In this document: piece after piece, positions 1 through 5,430 of the stretch | Numbering within the stretch: position 1 is the first letter of the stretch | Layout of the letters: each line of letters begins with the position of its first letter | NCBI GenBank assembly: GCA_035295665.1 | Contig: DATGIQ010000036.1 | Location: 1 to 13,203 of the forward strand | Direction: 5' to 3' | Length of the DNA: 13,203 nt | DNA from: DATGIQ01 sp035295665 | GTDB lineage: Bacteria; Planctomycetota; Planctomycetia; Gemmatales; Gemmataceae | Position numbers and translations under genes: made by a program | The notes under the pieces: model-generated | Databases searched by the model: none | What the model saw: only the letters and a program-made list of their open reading frames with translations | Told to the model about the DNA's origin: nothing

Positions 1-102
1 GTCGAAGCTGTATTTGGCGCGTCCGGTTGCCTTCTCTGGTCCATCAACGCGCTGGACTTTGGTCCCGATCAAGCGGCGCTCTTTCGGCCAGGTATTTGCC
101 AT
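1..102 (-). CDS. Molybdopterin-binding subunit of a xanthine dehydrogenase-family hydroxylase (N-terminal fragment)
   Basis: Only the first 34 codons lie in the window; the gene runs off the left edge. The ATG at 102-100 begins MANTWPKERR and continues with RVDGPEKATGRAKYSFD. That stretch is the characteristic opening of the large molybdopterin-binding subunit of xanthine dehydrogenase/aldehyde oxidase-type enzymes, where the G-x-x-K-A-T-G-x-A-x-Y segment starts the first domain. It begins 3 bp after the stop of the upstream 2Fe-2S subunit, so the two are almost certainly co-transcribed and form one enzyme. These enzymes hydroxylate N-heterocycles or aldehydes at a Mo-pterin centre and pass electrons through the 2Fe-2S subunit; the substrate cannot be told from this fragment. 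No Tat or Sec signal is visible at this start, unlike its partner. Family assignment is fairly sure; substrate is unknown. Confidence 0.8.
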   Translation of the reverse strand, partial: MANTWPKERRLIGTKVQRVDGPEKATGRAKYSFD

Positions 103-105
103 AGT

Positions 106-750
106 TTAGCCCCCTTTCCCTTCGCCCTTGCACAAGGCGGCAATCGCATCGCGCATCTGCTGGTAGGTGCCGCAGCGACAAATGTTTCCAGACAGCCCCT
201 CTTCGATTTCGGCGGGGGTTGCCTTGGGGTTCTTGTCGAACGCGGCCCGCATTGCCACCACGAATCCCGGCGTGCAGAAACCGCACTGCTGGGCATCGTA
301 GCGGGCAAAGGCAGCCGGAACGCTGTCCAGCTTCCCGTCGGCCACCAGCGCCTCGGCGGTCTTGATGTCGCGGCCCTGGGCCTCGAGAGCAAACATCGTG
401 CAGGAATAAACCGGCTTGCCGTCGACCATGACGGTGCAAGCGCCGCAGGTGCCACGGTCGCACACGCGCTTGCAACCCGTCACATCGAGGTAATTCCGCA
501 AGGCATCGAGGAGCGTGACGCGCGGCTCGAGTGCCTGGCTCATCTTCTTGCCATTGACCGTCAGCTGCACCTGGACCGGTGCGGGGCCCATGGCAACGCT
601 TTTGCCCGTATCCGCGGCCGCTCCCTCGGCGAGAGCCGTCACCGGCGCCGTGGCCAACGCCGTCGCCGCGGCCGCCGCGCCGGAGCCTTTCAGGAATTCA
701 CGGCGAGACGGAGCAGGTCCGTTCTTGTTGTGTCCCTTCGCGGTATTCAT
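106..750 (-). CDS. Tat-exported (2Fe-2S)-binding subunit of xanthine dehydrogenase-family hydroxylase
   Basis: This 214-residue protein is the small electron-transfer subunit of a molybdenum hydroxylase. Residues 15-21 (SRREFLK) followed by an alanine-rich stretch to about residue 41 form a twin-arginine signal, so the folded iron-sulfur protein should be exported. The plant-type ferredoxin domain (about 60-130) carries its cluster on C97, C102, C105 and C117 (CDRGTCGAC, then YSC). The all-helical C-terminal domain holds the second cluster on C156 and C159 (QQCGFCTPG) and C191 and C193 (NICRCGTY). C93 is an additional cysteine just before the first cluster, where many homologues have another residue. 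The ATG is preceded by a purine-rich AAGGGAGGG about 9 bp upstream. The molybdopterin subunit follows after 3 bp on the same strand. No FAD subunit is visible in the window. Electron acceptor and substrate are unknown. Confidence 0.93.
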   Translation of the reverse strand: MNTAKGHNKNGPAPSRREFLKGSGAAAAATALATAPVTALAEGAAADTGKSVAMGPAPVQVQLTVNGKKMSQALEPRVTLLDALRNYLDVTGCKRVCDRGTCGACTVMVDGKPVYSCTMFALEAQGRDIKTAEALVADGKLDSVPAAFARYDAQQCGFCTPGFVVAMRAAFDKNPKATPAEIEEGLSGNICRCGTYQQMRDAIAALCKGEGKGG

Positions 751-1028
751 CGCTCAGGACCCTCCCTTGTGTAAGGTACGGTGGTTTCAGTCATGCACTG
801 CCCCCTCCTGGAGGCGAAGACGCATTGGTCGCGATTGTAAGGGGAGGAGTGGGCAAGGACAAGGGTTTTGTCGGAAGTGCTTGGTCCTTTCTTGCACGGA
901 AAGGCACGTCCTGGCCGGTGCCTTGGGCTTCACGGCCCAGCGACAGAATCCTATATCTGCCAGTAGGGGGGCCCGCGCGACTTACCCATCGCGTGCCGGC
1001 CGCCGGCCCGAGGAAAGGATGAACGCAT
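751..1028. promoter_or_regulatory. Divergent intergenic region between hydroxylase and tryptophan dioxygenase genes
   Basis: These 278 bp separate two divergently transcribed genes and must carry promoters for both. Candidate sigma70-like boxes for the rightward gene are TTCACG (929-934) and TATATC (952-957), separated by 17 bp and each matching 4 of 6 consensus bases. The rightward ribosome binding site is AGGAAAGG at 1011-1018. I see no convincing promoter boxes for the leftward genes and no clear operator palindrome. Short ORFs crossing the region have poor composition and are not credible. The boxes are a visual match only. Confidence 0.35.
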
Positions 1029-1811
1029 GTGGATTTGACTTACGCAAGCTACCTGCACGTCGACCAGCTGCTGGAACTTCAGCAGCCGCGTTCCCAGCCG
1101 CCCGAGCATGATGAGACCTTGTTCATCATTGTCCATCAAGCGTACGAGCTCTGGTTCAAGCTGCAGCTCCACGAGTTCGAAAAAATCAAGCAGGACTTCG
1201 TCGCCAACCACCTGTATGGCGCCATCGCCAGTTTCAAGCGGACGCGCACCATCATGAAGGTGATGGTCGAACAGGTAGATATCGTGGAGACGCTGACGCC
1301 CATGTCCTTCAGCAGTTTCCGCGACCGTCTGGAAAATGCTTCCGGCTTTCAATCCGTGCAGTTTCGGGAGTTGGAATTCCTGCTCGGCTACAAGCGGCCA
1401 CACATGCTCCGGCACGTTCAGCAAGGTTCCCCAGCCTACGACCGGCTGGTGCATCGGCTCCATGAGCGATCCGTGGTCGATTGCTTCTATGATTTCCTGG
1501 AGCACCACGGCGTGCCGATCCCGGGCGATTTACGGGCCCGCGACATCACCCTGCCGACGGTTCCTAACGAAACGGTGGAAGCGGGCCTTTTGAAGCTCTA
1601 CAAGAACGAGCCGGACTTGGAGATCCTTTTCGAGCTGATGACGGACTTTGACGAGGGGTTCCAAGAATGGCGTTATCGCCACATTAAACTGGTGGAGCGG
1701 ACCATCGGCAGCAAACGTGGCACCGGGGGATCGCTTGGTGTTGAGTTCCTGAAGCAGTCGCTGTTTCTTCCGGTGTTCCCGGACCTCTGGGCGATCCGCC
1801 ACAAGCTCTGA
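1029..1811 (+). CDS. kynA: Tryptophan 2,3-dioxygenase
   Basis: This heme enzyme opens the indole ring of L-tryptophan with O2 to give N-formylkynurenine, the first step of the kynurenine route; it is cytosolic and normally tetrameric. Family signatures are clear: HDETLFIIVHQAYELWFK at residues 27-44, where H36 matches the active-site histidine of the Xanthomonas enzyme; SSFRDRLENASGFQSVQFRE in the middle; and RYRHIKLVERTIG near 215-227, where H218 matches the proximal heme ligand. The C-terminal GTGGSLGVEFLK and FPDLWAIR segments are also typical. The start is a GTG: an in-frame stop at 1020 rules out earlier starts, and AGGAAAGG lies 10 bp upstream. At 260 residues it is slightly shorter at the N-terminus than the better-known bacterial enzymes. 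No kynurenine formamidase or kynureninase gene is adjacent, so its pathway partners are elsewhere. Confidence 0.95.
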   Translation: MDLTYASYLHVDQLLELQQPRSQPPEHDETLFIIVHQAYELWFKLQLHEFEKIKQDFVANHLYGAIASFKRTRTIMKVMVEQVDIVETLTPMSFSSFRDRLENASGFQSVQFRELEFLLGYKRPHMLRHVQQGSPAYDRLVHRLHERSVVDCFYDFLEHHGVPIPGDLRARDITLPTVPNETVEAGLLKLYKNEPDLEILFELMTDFDEGFQEWRYRHIKLVERTIGSKRGTGGSLGVEFLKQSLFLPVFPDLWAIRHKL

Positions 1812-1872
1812 ACCTGGTGTGGCGGCGCTTCGCCCAACCGCACAGTTGTACGAAGCGCCGCTCAACAAATTC

Positions 1873-2622
1873 TCAGGGCCTGTCCTCCCGACCCAATCGC
1901 TTTTCCAAGAGCTGGGCGCCTCCCGGGCTGGTGACGTACAGCGCATTTTCCACCGCCACCGGTCTCAAATTGGCCATGTCGGCCAGCATCAGTACGGCCG
2001 CATCGACGGGCACATTGTTTAGCGTGGCAGTTACCTTGGTTCCGGCTTGCTCACCGGCACGGCTATCGAGAACGATGCTGATCCCACTCGAATCGGAAAG
2101 CTGTCGAAGCGCGTCGCCAAGCGGACAGCGATCGAATTCGGCGCTGACTTGCGGGGCGAGGCTTTGCCCCTCTCCCATCCAGAATCCCGGCCGAACCCGT
2201 TTCCAGGTTGTGACCTCCAGATGATCGGAGCAGACCAGATACGTGGCATCCAGTTGCGCTAATAACAGGCGGAGGACCGTGCTCAGCTTGACGTCGACCA
2301 TCTTCGGTAATTGGACGGGCACGCCCTCCATGGAATCCATGCCCTCCAACTTGAAGGCCTGGGTGTCGAGCACGATGGTAAGATCCATCCGGTCGCCGAT
2401 GAACTCGAGTGCCTCCTTGAGCGTGGTATTCGGCTGAATACCTGCTTCCAGCGTAATGGGCTTGGCCAGCCGATCTCGCAGCGCTTTGGCCCCCGTTACC
2501 GCCTGCGCTTTTTCCAGTCGGCCGGCCGACGCCTGAGCGCCGGGAGCGCTTGGGGAATCGGAACCAGATAGGCATGCGGTGCCTGATAACAGCAAACTCA
2601 GTAGGATCCCGTGGCGAAACAT
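1873..2622 (-). CDS. Small exported protein with two STN-like (secretin/TonB N-terminal) domains
   Basis: The 249-residue product begins with a short hydrophobic signal (ILLSLLLSGTAC, residues 6-17). C17 could be a lipidated cysteine, but GTAC is not a canonical lipobox, so a plain Sec signal is equally possible. After a low-complexity Ser/Ala linker come two similar modules. Residues about 56-138 read PITLEAGIQPNTTLKEALEF, then LTIVLDTQAF, then LSTVLRLLLAQLDATYLV. Residues about 160-232 read CPLGDALRQLSDSSGISIVLD, then VTATLNNVPVDAAVLMLAD. The pattern of an amphipathic helix, a short strand (IVLD) and a second 'V-aaVLxxLL' helix is that of STN domains, found at the N-termini of secretins and TonB receptors. 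No secretin or beta-barrel domain follows. The ATG has a strong AAGGAGAG site 6 bp upstream and lies 29 bp after the hydrolase stop, so the two genes are likely co-transcribed. Molecular role unknown. Confidence 0.75.
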   Translation of the reverse strand: MFRHGILLSLLLSGTACLSGSDSPSAPGAQASAGRLEKAQAVTGAKALRDRLAKPITLEAGIQPNTTLKEALEFIGDRMDLTIVLDTQAFKLEGMDSMEGVPVQLPKMVDVKLSTVLRLLLAQLDATYLVCSDHLEVTTWKRVRPGFWMGEGQSLAPQVSAEFDRCPLGDALRQLSDSSGISIVLDSRAGEQAGTKVTATLNNVPVDAAVLMLADMANLRPVAVENALYVTSPGGAQLLEKRLGREDRP

Positions 2623-2651
2623 AACGCTCTCCTTGAATGCCGGTCGAGCGT

Positions 2652-3635
2652 CTACTCCGAGGTGAAGAGCCGCACGACCTCGTTCAGAATCGCACCCATG
2701 TACAGAGCCGCCCCGTAGTGCGTGCAGTCATACCAAATGATCTTGGGCTCCCCCGCAGCCCGCCAAAGGGCTTCGGTGGCGCTGGGCGGCACGATTTCGT
2801 CGCGCTTGCCGGCCACCATGAGCACGCGGCGCCCCTTCAGATTGCCGGCGCAGGTGATCGGATCGACCGGGGCCAAGACTTGGGCCACTCTCTGCTTCGT
2901 GCCACCGAGTGCTTCCCACACCTTGCGATAAGGGGCGGCACGCGGATGATCGTAAAAGGCATCGACCAGTCCGCCGCCTCCCAAGGCGAGGGAGACGCGC
3001 GACAACTTAGGCTCCATCTCCGCGGCCAAGGCGCCGATCATGCTGCCCAGGCTGGTTCCGTGAATCCCGAGGCGGTGGGAATCGACTTCCGGCCGCGCCT
3101 CCAGCCATGCGGTGGCGCGGCGAATATCGAGCACGGTCTGCCGCACGGCTTCGATGGTGAACGGGATATTCGGCGACAGCAGGCGGAGTCTGCTGCCGGG
3201 TGGACGGCGCGGACCATAGTAGGCCATTTGCACAAACAGGGCAGCGACCTTATTCTGGGCCAAGCAGTGAGCAATGATGCGCGACAAGCGCTGGTCCCCG
3301 GCGGTGATATCCAGGACGATCACGCCAGGGAATGGGCCGTTGCCTTTGGGCCGGTAGTATTCGGCATGGATGGTGTTGTTCTCCGGGCAGGCGCTGGTCA
3401 CCGGCGAGGGAAATCGAACTCGGTAGACCGCCACGCTGCTGTCGGCCTGGTCGCCCTTCCATGCCATTTCATAATCAAAGGAATGCTCTTCCAAACGGTA
3501 GCGGTCCGGGATGTTTTTTTGATTCCCTAGCAAGCGAAACTGGACCGTGCCCCTTTCCGACGGCCCCGGGTCGCCGGCCGTGGCGGTGCTGAATAGGATG
3601 CCGATGAGCAGGCCGCTCCAACTGCATCTTGGCAT
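2652..3635 (-). CDS. Secreted alpha/beta hydrolase (putative esterase)
   Basis: A 327-residue hydrolase with a cleavable Sec signal (SWSGLLIGILFSTATA, residues 5-20). The nucleophile elbow is GTSLG with Ser195 (HRLGIHGTSLGSMIGALAA). The acid is probably Asp279 in VAGKRDEIVPP, and the base His306 in WYDCTHYGA, completing a catalytic triad in the usual order. The strand PFPGVIVLDI (101-110) and the helix around 162-180 (EAVRQTVLDIRRATAWLEA) fit the dienelactone hydrolase/acetyl xylan esterase-like branch. Substrate is not predictable; an extracellular or periplasmic ester or polysaccharide-linked acyl group is a guess. The frame is open further upstream to 3746, but the ATG at 3635 is chosen because AGGAGGA sits 6 bp before it and the signal peptide follows directly. 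It lies 29 bp upstream of the STN-like gene and 107 bp downstream of the aspartic protease, all on the same strand. Confidence 0.88.
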   Translation of the reverse strand: MPRCSWSGLLIGILFSTATAGDPGPSERGTVQFRLLGNQKNIPDRYRLEEHSFDYEMAWKGDQADSSVAVYRVRFPSPVTSACPENNTIHAEYYRPKGNGPFPGVIVLDITAGDQRLSRIIAHCLAQNKVAALFVQMAYYGPRRPPGSRLRLLSPNIPFTIEAVRQTVLDIRRATAWLEARPEVDSHRLGIHGTSLGSMIGALAAEMEPKLSRVSLALGGGGLVDAFYDHPRAAPYRKVWEALGGTKQRVAQVLAPVDPITCAGNLKGRRVLMVAGKRDEIVPPSATEALWRAAGEPKIIWYDCTHYGAALYMGAILNEVVRLFTSE

Positions 3636-3742
3636 GGAAATCCTCCTGCTAGTATTAACGAGAACAAACTGATTTCGTTGGCGGCGATGGGGACGAAGTG
3701 AAGTTGGGAATGGCGCCGAGCAGGCGGCATGGGCGGGCCGGA

Positions 3743-4177
3743 TCAATACAGTTCCAGCACGTGTTCATGGCCGTGAGCTGGATTGCCGATGAACCGTCGA
3801 CCCTGGAGATCGCTGGTGCGATCGAGCATTTCCAGAGGTATTTGCCCGATAAAAACGGGGACATCATCCGGTACTTCCATGCCGGCAACACTGAAAAACC
3901 TTCCTGGAATCGCCAAACAGACGGCGCTGGGTACAGAAACGGATTTTGTCCCGACACCTGAGGTGCCCCGTTTCTCGTAACTCTTGGCTAACCCGAGTTG
4001 CTGAACGAGCCGAGTCGGCAGGGCCAGGGTCGTGGTACCGGCATCCGCCAGCGCATCCTTTACGACGATTCGCCGCATGTCCACCGGCGCGCGCAATCCA
4101 CGTTCGACTTCCACGAGGTCTCCCGGATTCTCGATGGTCGCTTCCGCGCGCACTCTTTCCATCGCGGCAAGCTCCAT
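3743..4177 (-). CDS. Clan AA (retropepsin-like) aspartic protease, small soluble type
   Basis: A 144-residue single-domain protein of the small bacterial clan AA aspartic protease family, which is thought to act as a homodimer like retropepsin. The core is RRIVVKDALADAGTTTLALPTRLVQQLGL (residues 36-64 as one hydrophobic block), in which D45-A46-G47 occupies the place of the catalytic Asp-Thr/Ser-Gly. A second family block, PVFIGQIPLEMLD (107-119), and the ending RRFIGNPAHGHE complete the match. There is no signal peptide, so it should be cytoplasmic. The frame is open upstream to 4558, but that extension has poor composition; the ATG at 4177 has AAGGA 6 bp upstream and matches where family members usually begin. 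The alanine at position 46 is unusual and could weaken activity. Substrates of this family are not established. Confidence 0.8.
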   Translation of the reverse strand: MELAAMERVRAEATIENPGDLVEVERGLRAPVDMRRIVVKDALADAGTTTLALPTRLVQQLGLAKSYEKRGTSGVGTKSVSVPSAVCLAIPGRFFSVAGMEVPDDVPVFIGQIPLEMLDRTSDLQGRRFIGNPAHGHEHVLELY

Positions 4178-4424
4178 GAGAATTCCTTCATCCCAGCAGT
4201 TCCGTGGCACGGCCGGCTCGTGATCATGATACCATAGGCATCGATTCCGACGTAAATATTTGCTCCCCGCGTGCGAAGAAGAATCCGGGCGAGCTTTCTC
4301 TGCTACCGTTGCGGTCTGGCGGCTGATAGAATCTCTACTTGCGAGGCAAGGTCTCCACCTGGCTATACGGCGACATCCGCTCCCGATCCCGAGCCAGGCT
4401 TCCGCGTTGCGAGGCTCCATTGAG
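4178..4424. promoter_or_regulatory. Divergent intergenic region between aspartic protease and NHL lipoprotein genes
   Basis: This 247-bp stretch lies between two divergent genes and includes a lower-GC patch (about 4221-4262). For the leftward genes, the minus strand carries TATCAT (4226-4231, five of six matches to a -10 box) and TTTACG (4251-4256, four of six) with a 19-bp spacer, longer than ideal. An 8-bp palindrome ATCATGAT (4223-4230) overlaps the candidate -10. No good rightward promoter was found, although the NHL gene needs one here. Open frames through this region are continuations of the flanking genes' frames and show no protein-like composition. Confidence 0.3.
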
Positions 4425-5366
4425 ATGACCCCTCCGGTGCAGCGAATGGCCTGCGGGTGCACGATTCGGCGTTGGCTTGCCGTCTGGGGTCTGTTCCTCG
4501 CGGCCGGCTGCGGCGGACCGCACGCAGAACCGGAAATTGTCTGGGGCGAACACGGCACCCAGCCGGGAGCAATTCACCGCCCCCGTGCCGTCGCCATCGA
4601 TGCCCACGACCACCTCTATATCGTCGATTTTACGGCGCGGATCCAGGGCTACGATCGTGACGGGAATTATCTCAACATCGGTTGGTCGACGCCGGACTAC
4701 CGCAATGGTCGGCCCAGCGGCCTGAGCATCGATCGCGATGGCAACCTCCTGGTCAGCGATTCGCATTATCATTGTCTGCGGATTTATTCACCAGAAGGGA
4801 AATTCCTGCGAAAAATCGGCGGCGAAGTGGGAACGGGTCCCGGACAGCTCGGCTACATCTGCGATGCGGTCCAGGATGAAGCGGGCAATTTCTACATCGG
4901 CGAGTTCGGCGAGAATCATCGCATTACCAAACTCGATCTGGACGGGAACTTCATCAAGAGCTGGGGCAAGCAGGGGACCGAGCCTGGAGAATTCGGGAGG
5001 ATCCGGGCATTGGCCCTGGGACCGGATCGGCTCCTGTATGTGGTCGATTGCACCAACCACCGCGTCCAGGTCTTCACCCGCGATGGCGACCTGGTGCGCT
5101 GTTGGGGCGAGCCCGGCGCAGAACCGGGGCAGCTCTCCTATCCGTCCGATCTTGCCTTTGATCGTCGGGGCGACCTGTACGTCGCCGAGCGGGGTAATAA
5201 CCGCGTGCAGAAGTTCACGAAGGAGGGACGGTCGCTCGGCTGCTGGGGCGGGCCCGGCCGGGAACCGGGACGACTGAACGAACCCTGGGCTCTGGTGGTG
5301 GATAGCCGTGGCCGCGTTCATGTGATCGATACCGAAAACCATCGCGTCCAGCGGATCGATTTTTGA
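4425..5366 (+). CDS. NHL-repeat beta-propeller lipoprotein
   Basis: A 313-residue protein with a lipoprotein signal: positive charges (RR, 15-16), a hydrophobic core and the lipobox LAAGC, giving acylated Cys29. The rest is six NHL repeats at about 47-76, 92-121, 138-171, 187-217, 235-264 and 282-312. Each shows 'G-x-L/F ... P-x-x-L/V-A-x-D-x-x-G-x-L-Y-V-x-D ... N-x-R-V-Q-x-F', for example GDLYVAERGNNRVQKF. Six repeats fit one closed six-blade propeller anchored to a membrane, facing periplasm or surface. NHL propellers usually bind proteins or other ligands; some are enzymes, but nothing here points to catalysis. The ATG at 4425 is preferred over the open frame from 4260 because it places the signal at the N-terminus; ATG 4446 is an alternative. 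No strong ribosome binding site is seen. It reads toward the VWA/MoxR genes, 64 bp upstream of the first. Confidence 0.85.
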   Translation: MTPPVQRMACGCTIRRWLAVWGLFLAAGCGGPHAEPEIVWGEHGTQPGAIHRPRAVAIDAHDHLYIVDFTARIQGYDRDGNYLNIGWSTPDYRNGRPSGLSIDRDGNLLVSDSHYHCLRIYSPEGKFLRKIGGEVGTGPGQLGYICDAVQDEAGNFYIGEFGENHRITKLDLDGNFIKSWGKQGTEPGEFGRIRALALGPDRLLYVVDCTNHRVQVFTRDGDLVRCWGEPGAEPGQLSYPSDLAFDRRGDLYVAERGNNRVQKFTKEGRSLGCWGGPGREPGRLNEPWALVVDSRGRVHVIDTENHRVQRIDF

Positions 5367-5372
5367 CTTCAA

Positions 5373-5420
5373 CCGTAGTCCGTAGTCCGTAGCAGGCCGA
5401 CTACCGACTACGGACTACGG
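5373..5420. repeat. Intergenic palindrome built of 7-bp tandem units
   Basis: The left arm (5373-5392) is CCGTAGT repeated twice plus CCGTAG. The right arm (5401-5420) is its reverse complement with a single mismatch, and an 8-base loop (CAGGCCGA) lies between. The transcript could form a stem of 19 paired bases out of 20. No run of T follows on either strand, so it is not a standard intrinsic terminator. It fills most of the 64-bp gap between the NHL gene stop and the ATG of the large VWA gene, ending 10 bp before that ATG, where the ribosome binding site should lie. It could be a dispersed REP-like element, a translational control hairpin or an RNA-processing site. Confidence 0.85.
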
Positions 5421-5430
5421 ATTAAGACAG

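Noticed and set aside
2637..3530. A 297-codon plus-strand frame opposite the alpha/beta hydrolase
   Set aside because: The minus-strand frame has a signal peptide, a full Ser-Asp-His triad and a strong ribosome binding site, so the plus frame is a shadow.
3636..3746. Upstream extension of the alpha/beta hydrolase frame
   Set aside because: It would place 37 unstructured residues before a clear signal peptide, and AGGAGGA lies directly before the ATG at 3635.
4178..4558. N-terminal extension of the aspartic protease frame up to 4558
   Set aside because: The extension has an Arg/Ser/Pro-rich, non-protein-like composition, would overlap the NHL gene start, and the internal ATG at 4177 has a ribosome binding site and matches the family start.
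5373..5420. Reading the CCGTAGT palindrome as an intrinsic terminator or as a CRISPR remnant
   Set aside because: No T-run follows on either strand, and there are no spacers or further repeat copies in the window.
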